From: Oscillospiraceae bacterium | Lineage (GTDB): Bacteria > Bacillota > Clostridia > Oscillospirales > Oscillospiraceae | Assembly: GCA_017527825.1 (NCBI GenBank) | Contig: JAFXPO010000012.1 | Coordinates: forward strand, 1 to 64,000 | Reading direction: 5' to 3' | Length of the DNA: 64,000 nt | In this document: positions 40,421 through 48,593 of the stretch, piece by piece | How the letters are laid out: every line of letters starts with the position of its first letter | How positions within the stretch are numbered: the first letter of the stretch is position 1 | Translations under genes and position numbers: made by a program | Notes under the pieces: generated by a model | Told to the model about the DNA's origin: nothing | Database searches by the model: none | The model's input: the letters and a program-made list of their open reading frames with translations, nothing else

Positions 40421-41631
40421 GCCGCGTCATCTTCCACTGCGATCTGAACAGCTTCTACGCCAGCGTGGAGCTGCTCTCCCACCCGGAGCTGAAAAAGCTG
40501 CCCGTGGCGGTCTGCGGCGATCCGGAGTCCCGCCACGGCATCATTCTCGCCAAGAACGATCCGGCGAAGAAGTTCGGCGTCCAGACCGCGGAGACCATCT
40601 GGCAGGCAAAGCGCAAGTGCCCCGATCTGGTATTATTGCCGCCGCACCATGCGCTCTACTCCGACTTTTCCAAAAAAGTCAACGCGATCTACTACGACTA
40701 CACCGATCTCATCGAGCCGTTCGGCATCGACGAGAGCTGGCTGGATGTAACCGGCTCCCTGCACCTCTTCGGCGGCGACGCCAGGGCGCTGGCGGACGCG
40801 ATCCGCGAGCGCGTCAAGCGGGAGCTGGGGCTGACGATCTCGGTGGGCGTATCGTTCAACAAAGTGTTCGCGAAGCTGGGCAGCGACTACAAAAAGCCCG
40901 ACGCCACCACCGTCATCCCCAGTGACGGCTGGCAGGAGATCGTATGGCCGCTGAGCGTGGGCGACCTGCTGTTCGTCGGTCGCGCGGCGGGTGAGGCGCT
41001 GGGCAAGTACGACATCAAAACCATCGGCGACCTCGCCGCGTGCCGGGAAGAGACGCTGGAGGCGCTCATGGGCAAGCTGGGCGTGCAGCTCCACCGCTAC
41101 GCCAACGGGCTGGACGACTCCCCCGTGCGTCCGGCGGGAGAGCGCGAACCGGTGAAATCCGTCGGCAACTCAACCACCTTCCCCCGCGACCTCACGAAGT
41201 GGGACGAACTGAAAACCGGCATCGCCCTGCTCTCCGACTCCGTCGCCATGCGGCTGCGCAAGCACGCTCTGTACTGCGGCGGCGTGGCGGTGGGTGTCAA
41301 GGACGCGAGCTTCAAAACCGTCTCGCGGCAAAAGCTGCTGCCCCACTCCACGCACCTCATGCGCGAGATCAACGACGCGGCGCTGGAGCTGCTGCGCCAG
41401 GCGTGGAAGCCGCCGACGCCGGTGCGGCTGCTGTCGGTGACGGCGCTGCACATCACCGACCGGCAGGAGACCTACGAGCAGCTGGACCTGCTCAGCGCGG
41501 GCAGCGAATCGCAGGAAAAGCAGGAGGCGGTGGAGGGCGCCATGGCGAAGATTCGCGCCAAGTATGGCAAAAGCGCCATCAACTACGCCACGCCCGAACA
41601 GGGCATTGGCAAAATCACTCACGGAGATTAA
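40417..41631 (+). CDS. dinB: DNA polymerase IV (Y family)
   Basis: 404 residues from GTG at 40417. Error-prone translesion polymerase. Catalytic carboxylates: HCDLNSFYASVE at the N-terminus and FGIDESWLDVTG near residue 103; the helix-hairpin-helix thumb (VGRAAGEALGKYDIKTIGDL) and little-finger domain follow. The C-terminus has an acidic/Gln-rich stretch (ETYEQLDLLS) where a beta-clamp motif (QLDLL) fits well. Translationally coupled to degV. Confidence 0.95.
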   Translation: MSRVIFHCDLNSFYASVELLSHPELKKLPVAVCGDPESRHGIILAKNDPAKKFGVQTAETIWQAKRKCPDLVLLPPHHALYSDFSKKVNAIYYDYTDLIEPFGIDESWLDVTGSLHLFGGDARALADAIRERVKRELGLTISVGVSFNKVFAKLGSDYKKPDATTVIPSDGWQEIVWPLSVGDLLFVGRAAGEALGKYDIKTIGDLAACREETLEALMGKLGVQLHRYANGLDDSPVRPAGEREPVKSVGNSTTFPRDLTKWDELKTGIALLSDSVAMRLRKHALYCGGVAVGVKDASFKTVSRQKLLPHSTHLMREINDAALELLRQAWKPPTPVRLLSVTALHITDRQETYEQLDLLSAGSESQEKQEAVEGAMAKIRAKYGKSAINYATPEQGIGKITHGD

Positions 41632-41661
41632 AAAATTTCGTGAAAACCGTAGAATTTTCCC

Positions 41662-41690
41662 TTGACATTCCAGATCCCAGCCAGTATAAT
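41662..41690 (+). promoter_or_regulatory. promoter of the rplU-prp-rpmA operon
   Basis: TTGACA (41662-41667), 17 bases, TATAAT (41685-41690): a perfect consensus, as expected for ribosomal genes. The 80-base leader could hold an L21 autoregulatory structure, which I could not confirm. Confidence 0.9.
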
Positions 41691-41776
41691 AGCAAAGCCG
41701 CTTTGAATGGGCTAAAAGTGCTGACAAGCCGCCCCCGACAGCGAGTCCGTAATTAAGGAAAGAGGTGCAACACCAC

Positions 41777-42088
41777 ATGCAGGCTATCATCGTTACCGGC
41801 GGTAAGCAGTACAACGTCTCTGAGGGCGACACGCTGTTTATCGAGAAGCTGCCCGTCGAGGCGGGCGACGACGTCACGTTCGATCAGGTTCTCGCCATCG
41901 TCGACGGCGAAAACAGCAAGATCGGCGCTCCCACCGTCAAGGGCGCGAGCGTTTCCGCCAAGGTCGTCAAGAACGGTAAGGGCAAGAAGATCCGCGTCTT
42001 CAAGTATCTCCCCAAGAAGGGTTACCGCAAACGCCAGGGTCATCGCCAGCCCTACACCAAGGTTGAGATCGGCAAGATCAGCGTCTGA
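41777..42088 (+). CDS. rplU: 50S ribosomal protein L21
   Basis: 103 residues; start ATG at 41777 has AGAGGTG nine bases upstream. Family features: [33 protein letters not shown] and the basic C-terminal [20 protein letters not shown] that binds 23S rRNA. Overlaps the prp start by one base. Confidence 0.97.
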   Translation: MQAIIVTGGKQYNVSEGDTLFIEKLPVEAGDDVTFDQVLAIVDGENSKIGAPTVKGASVSAKVVKNGKGKKIRVFKYLPKKGYRKRQGHRQPYTKVEIGKISV

Positions 42089-42417
42089 TGACAACGGTCA
42101 CGTTCTTTACCGAAGGCAAGCGCATCACAGGCTTTGACGTCAAGGGTCACAGCGGCTTCGCTGAAGCGGGCGCGGACATTGTCTGCGCCGCCATCACCAG
42201 CGCCGTGAGGCTGACGGAAGCCACCGTCAACGACATTTTCGGTCTTGCCGCGAATGTCAAGGTGCGCGAACAGTCCGGTTCCATCTCACTCCGGCTCCCC
42301 GGCGGACTTTCCGACCGGGACGAGCACGCGGTACAGGGTCTCCTGTCCGGCTTGATGCTCTATTTCTCGGAACTGCACGATGAGTACCCGGACAACATCG
42401 AAGTTCTGGAAGCGTAA
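42088..42417 (+). CDS. prp: ribosomal-processing cysteine protease Prp
   Basis: 109 residues. It removes the N-terminal extension of L27. The catalytic pair is visible as His21 (VKGHSGFAEAGADIV) and Cys33 (DIVCAAITSAV), with the conserved spacing. The short DUF464 fold ends with YPDNIEVLE. Sits between rplU and rpmA as in other Firmicutes. Confidence 0.95.
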   Translation: MTTVTFFTEGKRITGFDVKGHSGFAEAGADIVCAAITSAVRLTEATVNDIFGLAANVKVREQSGSISLRLPGGLSDRDEHAVQGLLSGLMLYFSELHDEYPDNIEVLEA

Positions 42418-42453
42418 CGCTTCTGCATTCTACAGAAAGGATGGCACCTAACT

Positions 42454-42738
42454 ATGCTGAACATCGGTCTTCAGTTCTTCGCTCATAAAAAAGGTATGGG
42501 CTCGACCAAGAACGGCCGCGATTCCAAGTCCAAGCGTCTGGGCTTGAAGCGTGCCGACGGTCAGTACGTCCTCGCCGGCAACATTCTCGTTCGCCAGCGC
42601 GGTACCCGCATCCATCCCGGCACGGGCGTCGGCATCGGCTCCGACGATACCCTCTACGCCAAGGAAAGCGGCGTGCTCCGTTTTGAGCGTCTCGGCAAGG
42701 ATCGCAAGCAGGCTTGCGTGTATCCCGTCGAGGAGTAA
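42454..42738 (+). CDS. rpmA: 50S ribosomal protein L27 precursor
   Basis: 94 residues. The N-terminus [20 protein letters not shown] contains the Prp cleavage motif LQFF before AHKKG; cleavage leaves the functional AHKKG tail at the peptidyl-transferase centre. The rest is typical L27 ([20 protein letters not shown]). Followed by a terminator. Confidence 0.97.
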   Translation: MLNIGLQFFAHKKGMGSTKNGRDSKSKRLGLKRADGQYVLAGNILVRQRGTRIHPGTGVGIGSDDTLYAKESGVLRFERLGKDRKQACVYPVEE

Positions 42739-42745
42739 TGATGAA

Positions 42746-42771
42746 ACCCCCCGCTGACGCGGGGGTTTTTT
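42746..42771 (+). terminator. rho-independent terminator after rpmA
   Basis: CCCCCGC, TGAC, GCGGGGG then TTTTTT. It lies only 18 bases before the obg start and so separates ribosomal-protein from obg transcription, at least partly. Confidence 0.88.
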
Positions 42772-42789
42772 CTTCCAGGAGGTATCCCC

Positions 42790-44070
42790 ATGGCAGCAGG
42801 ATTTGTAGACACCGCGCGCATCAGCGTCCACGCGGGCAAGGGCGGCAACGGTGCCGTCGCGTTCCACCGCGAGAAGTACGTCGCGGCGGGCGGTCCCGAC
42901 GGAGGCGACGGCGGCGCGGGCGGCAACATTGTGTTACAGGTGGACGACAATATGTCCACGCTGATGGATTTCCGCTACAAACGCAAATACGTCGCAGAGA
43001 ACGGCGTGGACGGTCAGGGCGCGCGGCGCAACGGCCGCGCGGGCAAGCCCCTCGTCATCCGCGTCCCCCGCGGCACGCTGGTCCGCGACGCGGAGACCAG
43101 GGAGATCATCAAGGACATGTCCGACGGCGAGCCGTATGTGCTCTGCAAGGGCGGGCGCGGCGGCTGGGGCAACGCCCACTTCGCCACGCCAACGCGGCAG
43201 GTGCCGCGCTTCGCGAAGGCGGGGCTGGAGGGCGAGAGCCACGACGTGATTCTGGAGCTTAAGCTGCTCGCGGACGTGGGGCTGATCGGCTTCCCCAACG
43301 TGGGCAAGTCCACGTTGCTGTCCGTGGTCTCCAAGGCACAGCCGAAGATCGCGAACTATCACTTCACCACGCTGTTCCCCAACCTCGGCGTGGTGTATGT
43401 GGACGAGGAAACCAGCTTCGTGATGGCGGACATCCCCGGCATCATCGAGGGCGCGAGCGAAGGCGCGGGGCTTGGTCACGACTTCCTGCGCCACATCGAC
43501 CGCTGCCGGCTGCTGGTGCATGTGGTGGACGTGTCAGGCAGCGAGGGGCGCGACCCTGTCGCGGACTTTGACGCCATCAACGCCGAGCTGCAAAACTGGT
43601 CGCCGGAGCTGGCTTCGCGCCCGCAGATCGTCGTCGCCAACAAGACGGACATCATGGCGGACGACAGCCTGCTCACCGCCCTGCGCGAGCATGTGGAGCC
43701 GCTGGGCTTCCCGATCTTCCCCCTCTCCGCCGCGAGTCACACGGGCACGCGGGAGCTGGTGTTCAAGGTCGCGGAGAAACTCGCGGAGCTGCCGCCGGTG
43801 ACGGTCTATGAGCCGGAATACGTCCCGCGTCCGCCGGTCGTCGACGCGGACGAGCCGTTGGAGATCGAGGCGGAGGACGGCGTCTGGTACGTCGCGGGCA
43901 AGTGGCTGGAACGGCTGATGGCAAACGTCAACTTCTCCGACTACGAAAGCCGCATGTTTTTTGACAAGGCGCTGCGGGAAAACGGCGTCTTTGCCCAGTT
44001 GGAAGCGAGGGGAATTCAGGACGGCGACACCGTCGATCTCTACGGCTTGCAATTTGAGTATCAGAAGTAG
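42790..44070 (+). CDS. obgE: GTPase Obg / CgtA
   Basis: 426 residues; AGGAGG upstream. Essential GTPase of late 50S assembly and stress control. N-terminal glycine-rich Obg fold (GGPDGGDGGAGGNIVLQVDD), G domain with P-loop GFPNVGKST near 165, G3 DIPGI, G4 NKTD, and the C-terminal OCT domain (about 355-426) found in Firmicutes. Full length. Confidence 0.97.
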   Translation: MAAGFVDTARISVHAGKGGNGAVAFHREKYVAAGGPDGGDGGAGGNIVLQVDDNMSTLMDFRYKRKYVAENGVDGQGARRNGRAGKPLVIRVPRGTLVRDAETREIIKDMSDGEPYVLCKGGRGGWGNAHFATPTRQVPRFAKAGLEGESHDVILELKLLADVGLIGFPNVGKSTLLSVVSKAQPKIANYHFTTLFPNLGVVYVDEETSFVMADIPGIIEGASEGAGLGHDFLRHIDRCRLLVHVVDVSGSEGRDPVADFDAINAELQNWSPELASRPQIVVANKTDIMADDSLLTALREHVEPLGFPIFPLSAASHTGTRELVFKVAEKLAELPPVTVYEPEYVPRPPVVDADEPLEIEAEDGVWYVAGKWLERLMANVNFSDYESRMFFDKALRENGVFAQLEARGIQDGDTVDLYGLQFEYQK

Positions 44071-44111
44071 TATAATCACAACAGAAATCACATTGCAAAG
44101 GAGATCCTGCC

Positions 44112-44285
44112 ATGACGGACAACGAACTGCGCGCCCACGACCTTGCGGTGGTCTTTACCCGCAACCTGCATCTGGATCTGAGCAATCAGGTGGATTCCAG
44201 CACGCTGGAATTCCTCTGTGAGCGCTTCCTCGCGGACTATGAGTCCTCCTACGAGTACTTCAAATCCCACATCAGCAACGGCTGA
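44112..44285 (+). CDS. 57-residue acidic small protein between obg and spoIVA
   Basis: ATG at 44112 has AAAGGAGA seven bases upstream, 41 bases after obg, and the frame ends at TGA 44283 immediately before a terminator. The peptide is MTDNELRAHDLAVVFTRNLH, then a helical, acidic remainder ending FKSHISNG. It contains no membrane segment. The good ribosome site, placement before the terminator and protein-like composition argue it is translated. Family not recognised. Confidence 0.7.
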   Translation: MTDNELRAHDLAVVFTRNLHLDLSNQVDSSTLEFLCERFLADYESSYEYFKSHISNG

Positions 44286-44288
44286 GAA

Positions 44289-44322
44289 GAACGCCTCCCG
44301 CGTCGCGGGAGGCGTTCTTTTT
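44289..44322 (+). terminator. terminator of the obg unit
   Basis: GAACGCCTCCCGCG pairs with CGCGGGAGGCGTTC (44304-44317), then TTTTT. Read on the minus strand it is followed by TTCTC and may weakly terminate spoIVA too. Confidence 0.88.
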
Positions 44323-45799
44323 ACAGAATGATGCAGATGAGTCCGCCGCTGCCCTCGTTGATGATGCGCTCCAGCGTCTCCTGTAATTTCTTGCGGGCGT
44401 CGTCCGGCATCCGCTTGAGCTTCGCCTGTAAATCCTCGTTGACGATCTCGTGGAAGCTGCGCCCGAAGATGTTGGACTGCCAGATTTTTCCCGTGTCGCC
44501 CTCGAACTCCTGCAAGAGGTAGTTCACCATCTCCTCACTCTGCTTCTCGTTGCCCACGATGGGAGAAACCGTCGTCTCGATGTCCGCGCGGATCATGTGG
44601 ATGCTGGGGGCGCTCGCCTTGAGCCGCACGCCGTAGCGGCCGCCCTGCTTCATGATCTCCGGCTCCTCCAGCTCCAATTCGTCCACGCCCGGAACAACGA
44701 TGCCGTAACCGGTCTCACGGGCGTCGTTCACCGCCTGCGCCACCTTGTCGTACTCCGCCTTGACGGAGGACAACTCCGTGAGCAGGTTCATCAGGTCGCC
44801 GTCGTCCCGCACCGGGAAGCCGGAGCGTTCGCTGAGGGTCTGATAGAACAGCGTGCGCGGCAGCTGCACGTCCGCCGCGGCGACGCCCTCGCCCAGACGG
44901 ATCGCGGTGACGGCGGCTTCGCCGTCCTCGCCGCCCATGGCGCGTACCGCCGCCGGCACCTGACGGATGCAGCGGAGGTCCTTCGCGCTCTCACGGATGG
45001 TCCGGTACAGACCGCATTTGATGGGGTGATCGGCGGGCAGCGCCTCCACCCACGACGGGATGGTGATGTCCAACTCCAAAAGCGGGAACTCGTAGAGGAT
45101 CGCCTTCAAAATCTCCTCCACCGCCGCGTCGTCGAGCAGCAGGCAGTTCACCGGAAGGCAGGTCACGCCGTAGGTCTTCGCGATGTCGTCCGCCATGGCG
45201 CGGACGCGCTCGGAGCCTGGGTCCGCAGCGTTGAGCAGGACGAGGAACGGCTTGCCGATCTCCTGCAATTCCCGAATCACGCGCCCTTCCGCCTCCACAT
45301 AGGATTCCCGCGGAATGTCGGTGATGCTGCCGTCGGTGGTGACGACGACGCCGATGGTCGAATGCTCGCGAATGACGCGCTGGGTGCCGACCTCCGCCGC
45401 CTGCGCCATGGACAACTCCTCCTGCGACCACGGCGTGGAGACCATGCGGGGGTTTTCCCCGTCGCTGTCACCGGTAGCGCCGGGCACCATATAGCCCACG
45501 CAGTCGATGAGCCGCACGGAGCACGCCGCGCCGTCGCCCAGCGAGATGTCCACCGCCTCCTCCGGCACGAACTTCGGCTCGGAGGTCATCACCATGCGGC
45601 CGGAGCCGCTCTGCGGCAGCTCATCCTTCGCCCGCTCGCGGCGATAGACGTTGTCGATGTTGGGGATGACCTGCGTTTCCATGAACCGCTTGATGAAGGT
45701 GGATTTGCCGGCGCGGACGGGTCCGACGACCCCGATGTAGATATCCCCCGCGGTGCGCTCCGCGATGTCCTGATAAATCTGCGTATTGTTGTCAGTCAT
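44321..45799 (-). CDS. spoIVA: stage IV sporulation protein A (spore coat basement ATPase)
   Basis: 492 residues. SpoIVA is a cytoskeletal ATPase that polymerises irreversibly on the forespore surface in the mother cell. Walker A is GPVRAGKST (26-34); the switch and sensor segments RLIDCVGYMVPGATGDSDG and IGVVVTTDGSITDIPRESYV are typical. The C-terminal region ends SGGLICIIL, as expected for the part that contacts SpoVM. Follows sipL by 15 bases, so it is probably in the same mother-cell operon, under sigma-E in known relatives. Confidence 0.97.
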   Translation of the reverse strand: MTDNNTQIYQDIAERTAGDIYIGVVGPVRAGKSTFIKRFMETQVIPNIDNVYRRERAKDELPQSGSGRMVMTSEPKFVPEEAVDISLGDGAACSVRLIDCVGYMVPGATGDSDGENPRMVSTPWSQEELSMAQAAEVGTQRVIREHSTIGVVVTTDGSITDIPRESYVEAEGRVIRELQEIGKPFLVLLNAADPGSERVRAMADDIAKTYGVTCLPVNCLLLDDAAVEEILKAILYEFPLLELDITIPSWVEALPADHPIKCGLYRTIRESAKDLRCIRQVPAAVRAMGGEDGEAAVTAIRLGEGVAAADVQLPRTLFYQTLSERSGFPVRDDGDLMNLLTELSSVKAEYDKVAQAVNDARETGYGIVVPGVDELELEEPEIMKQGGRYGVRLKASAPSIHMIRADIETTVSPIVGNEKQSEEMVNYLLQEFEGDTGKIWQSNIFGRSFHEIVNEDLQAKLKRMPDDARKKLQETLERIINEGSGGLICIIL

Positions 45800-45814
45800 A
45801 TTGCGTCCCCCCTC

Positions 45815-47323
45815 TCAGCGTGCGCGCGGAATGAGCAGCATCCGCCCCGCCTCCGGCAACACGCCGTCACTCAGCTCGTTGGCGGCGATGATCTCTTCCG
45901 CGGTGGTGCGGTACTGCTTGGCGAGGTCCCAGAGGGATTCGCCTTCGCGCAGGGCGCGCAGCACCAGCGACGCGCCGTCGCTCTGCTCTGCCTTTTCCGC
46001 GCCGAGCGCTGTGAGGCAGCGGCAGGCGACGTCCTCCGCCGAAAGCAGGGTGAACTCTGTCGGGAATCGCAGCTCCACGCCCCCGGCGTTGACGCTGGCG
46101 GTCACGTCCCCCGCGCAGACCTCCTCGACCCGCGCGACCGTTCCCACGGGCGCATCGGCGGTCGCGGTAAGCTCCACGCGACGCTCCGCGCTCAGCGGCA
46201 CGCCGCTCTCGTCCAGATAAAGCGCCGAAACCGTCGCGGTGGCGTGTACTTCCGCGCCATCCGCCGTGCGGCGCAGCGACGCGCCGCAGAAGCACACGTC
46301 GGCGGAGAGCACGCTCTGCACCTCCGTGCCGGTGTCGATCTGCTCGCGCGCCGACTGGTTCACGGTGGTAAGCGTCGGCTCGCCGGGCAGCTCCAGCGTC
46401 TCGAACTGGGCGTCGAGATCATAGGCGGTGGAGTAGAGATCGGTGACGCACAGCACGCTCGACCGCCGCCGCAGCGCGATGAACGCGCTCAAAAACAGCT
46501 TGACGCTGACGGTGCGCCCCTCGTCGCCCACATGGATTTCACAGTCGGAGAGGCTCAAGGACGCGGAGACACTCTCGTCGCCCTCCTCCGCGCCGTCGAG
46601 AATCTGGGAAAACGGCAATTCCTCGGAGTAGGCGGTGAGCTTCCCCTCAGCGCTGCTGTAGAGCAGCGACAGGCATACAACGCCCTTGAGCACCACCTTG
46701 TTGCCGAGGCATTTTGCCTCCGTCAGGCGCAGCCGCACGCGCGAGCGCAGCAGCTCGCCCACCGCCTCCCGACCGCCGGGGAGATTCAGCTCGTCGGAGA
46801 ACACGAAATCCCGCACGCCGACGGCGCGGATCAGCGACACATCGTGCTTTTCGCACAGGGTTTGGATGGCGTACTCCTCCTGCGCCGCAATCTCGCCGCA
46901 GGCGTTGATCGCCACGGGACAGTAGGGTGTGACGCGCCATTCGAGGTTGACGCGGGTGAAAAGCTTGCGGGGGTTGAGCAGCTTCGCTTCCGTGGCACAG
47001 ACGCCACCCTCGACACAGGCGTCGGTGCAGAGCGACGGCAGCGCGGCGGTCTGCTCAAAAGGTATGGTATAGTCCAGTGCGCGGAGGCCGGATGCGTCCT
47101 CCGCCATGTACAGCAGCGTCACCGCGATGACGCCCGACGCCGTCAGCTTGCCGTCTGCCACCGTCCGCGTGCGCAGATGCGTGAGCGCACTGACGCTTAC
47201 GATGCGGGCAACGTCCGGGCAGTAGTCCGGCACGACGGTCTCCGCCGTCTCCTCCTGCGTGAGCAGCAGCGGCGCGGCGGTACGGTATCCCTCCAGTCGT
47301 TCCTTTTGCAGTTCCAATTCCAT
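45815..47323 (-). CDS. sipL: SipL-like spore morphogenetic protein: DUF3794 repeats plus LysM
   Basis: 502 residues. Several SPOCS/DUF3794 modules occupy about 1-440 (VPDYCPDVARIVSVS; CPVAINACGEIAAQEEYAIQ). A C-terminal LysM domain lies at about 455-500 (VLRALREGESLWDLAKQYRT, then IIAANELSDG and MLLIPRAR). In Clostridioides difficile SipL binds SpoIVA through its LysM domain and tethers the coat. Adjacency to spoIVA supports the same role here. Confidence 0.92.
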   Translation of the reverse strand: MELELQKERLEGYRTAAPLLLTQEETAETVVPDYCPDVARIVSVSALTHLRTRTVADGKLTASGVIAVTLLYMAEDASGLRALDYTIPFEQTAALPSLCTDACVEGGVCATEAKLLNPRKLFTRVNLEWRVTPYCPVAINACGEIAAQEEYAIQTLCEKHDVSLIRAVGVRDFVFSDELNLPGGREAVGELLRSRVRLRLTEAKCLGNKVVLKGVVCLSLLYSSAEGKLTAYSEELPFSQILDGAEEGDESVSASLSLSDCEIHVGDEGRTVSVKLFLSAFIALRRRSSVLCVTDLYSTAYDLDAQFETLELPGEPTLTTVNQSAREQIDTGTEVQSVLSADVCFCGASLRRTADGAEVHATATVSALYLDESGVPLSAERRVELTATADAPVGTVARVEEVCAGDVTASVNAGGVELRFPTEFTLLSAEDVACRCLTALGAEKAEQSDGASLVLRALREGESLWDLAKQYRTTAEEIIAANELSDGVLPEAGRMLLIPRAR

Positions 47324-47384
47324 GGTACTCGTCTCCTTTGACGTAGTGTTGCTCCACTCTATGCCAAAGGGGACAAAACTATGC

Positions 47385-47465
47385 TTACTTTTCCTCCCGG
47401 ATTCCGAACAGACGGCGCAGCACGCCGCGCAGCGCTCTGGGGGACTTCCACACCACGATCTTCAT
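47385..47465 (-). CDS. spoVM: SpoVM, 26-residue amphipathic spore membrane-curvature peptide
   Basis: The 26-residue frame starts at ATG 47465 with GGAGGAGGTGAGGGC in front, one of the best ribosome sites in the window. Its length equals B. subtilis SpoVM, and residues Lys2, Lys7, Pro9, Leu12, Gly14, Arg17 and Gly21 coincide with it. Pro9 and the following basic amphipathic helix let SpoVM sense positive curvature and anchor SpoIVA. Synteny agrees: in B. subtilis spoVM also lies shortly after prpC-prkC-rsgA, and here spoIVA and sipL follow directly. Missed by length-filtered gene callers. Confidence 0.9.
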   Translation of the reverse strand: MKIVVWKSPRALRGVLRRLFGIREEK

Positions 47466-47469
47466 GCCC

Positions 47470-47622
47470 TCACCTCCTCCGAATCAGCCAAAAGCCGCAT
47501 ACGATCAGCAGGAGCGCGGCGAGAAACAGCAAAAAGCCCGTGGGAAAGAACGCGGCAATGAGAATCGCCACCCCCAGCGCCAACGCGCACAGCCCGATCA
47601 GCTTCCACGTTTCCCCGCACAT
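47470..47622 (-). CDS. 50-residue single- or double-pass membrane peptide upstream of spoVM
   Basis: ATG at 47622 follows GGGGGAG. The peptide begins MCGETWKLIGLCALALGVAI and is almost wholly hydrophobic (helices at about 7-25 and 27-45), ending in WLIRRR. Its last codons CGG AGG AGG TGA form the ribosome site of spoVM, so the two are translationally coupled. Family not recognised; a sporulation membrane role is inferred from position. Confidence 0.68.
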   Translation of the reverse strand: MCGETWKLIGLCALALGVAILIAAFFPTGFLLFLAALLLIVCGFWLIRRR

Positions 47623-47685
47623 CTCCGCTCCCCCTTCGTATCGTGACACGCCATTCTATGAACGCGGACAGAGAGCGGTCACTGC

Positions 47686-47713
47686 AAAAAAAGAGACGGC
47701 AGAGCCGTCTCTT
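47686..47713 (-). terminator. terminator after rsgA
   Basis: AAGAGACGGC, AGA, GCCGTCTCTT; on the minus strand the stem is followed by TTTTTTG. It closes the housekeeping operon ending in rsgA and separates it from the spoVM-sipL-spoIVA sporulation unit. Confidence 0.9.
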
Positions 47714-47714
47714 G

Positions 47715-48593
47715 TCAGGTATTCCATGCTTTGAGGTCCTTCAGTTCCTCGTAGAGCCGCAGATAGCTCTCATGCCGTCCCCGGACGATTTCGCCGTCCT
47801 TCACCGCGCGCAGCACCGCGCAGCCCTTTTCCTTGGTATGGCTGCACCCGACAAAGCGGCATGCGCCGAGATACGGCGCGAAGTCCGGGAAGGTTTCGGG
47901 CAGTCTCTCCTTGAGTTCCAGACTCAGTGTCTCCGCGTCAAAGGAGGAAAAGCCGGGGGTATCGATGATCTCCGCGCCGCCATCCAGACGGTACAGCTCC
48001 ACATGGCGCGTGGTGTGCCTGCCGCGTCCCAGCGCCTGGCTCACCTCGCCCACCTTCAGGTCAAAGCGCGGGTCGAGGGCGTTTAAGATGCTGGATTTTC
48101 CCACACCGGAGTTGCCTGTAAAGGCGTTCAGCTTGCCGGCAATTGTGCCGCGCAGCTCGTCCAGTCCCTCGCCGGTCACGGCGCTGACGCGCAGCGTAGG
48201 GTATCCCGCGCGGACGTAGTAGTCGCACAGTTCCTTTCCCTCCGCGAGGTCGCACTTGTTGACGCACACCAGCACCGCGCAGCCCTTGAGAGCGGCGATC
48301 GACGTCATGCGGTCGATGAGGTACGGCTCCGTGCGGGGAATCGCCTGGGAGGCGACGATCACCAGCTGGTCGATGTTCGCCACCGCGGGGCGCTCAAATG
48401 CGTTACGGCGCGGGAGAATCGCCTCGATCACGCCCTCACTGCCGCCCAGCGCCGTACACTCCACCCGGTCACCCACCAGCGGGGAGACCCCGGTCTTGCG
48501 GAATTTCCCTCTGGCGCGGCAGGTGAGCGGCGCGCCGTCCCCGACGTCCACATAGTAAAAGCCGCTGAGCGCCTTCTGGATGCGCCCGGTCAC
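47715..48593 (-). CDS. rsgA: ribosome small-subunit biogenesis GTPase RsgA
   Basis: 292 residues. Circularly permuted GTPase that checks 30S maturation. OB-fold N-terminus (GDGAPLTCRARGKFRKTG), G4 NKCD first, then P-loop GNSGVGKSS and G3 DTPGF, then a zinc site in CRFVGCSHTKEKGC. Overlaps prkC by 4 bases. Gene order prpC-prkC-rsgA is conserved in Firmicutes. Confidence 0.96.
   Translation of the reverse strand: MTGRIQKALSGFYYVDVGDGAPLTCRARGKFRKTGVSPLVGDRVECTALGGSEGVIEAILPRRNAFERPAVANIDQLVIVASQAIPRTEPYLIDRMTSIAALKGCAVLVCVNKCDLAEGKELCDYYVRAGYPTLRVSAVTGEGLDELRGTIAGKLNAFTGNSGVGKSSILNALDPRFDLKVGEVSQALGRGRHTTRHVELYRLDGGAEIIDTPGFSSFDAETLSLELKERLPETFPDFAPYLGACRFVGCSHTKEKGCAVLRAVKDGEIVRGRHESYLRLYEELKDLKAWNT

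Noticed and set aside
41691..41776. L21 leader riboregulator
   Set aside because: The leader length fits, but I could not fold a convincing structure by eye.
47623..47660. Possible sigma-E promoter (TTCATAG ... GATACGAAG) before the 50-residue peptide
   Set aside because: The -10-like box would put the start almost on the ATG and remove the ribosome site, so the fit is not credible.
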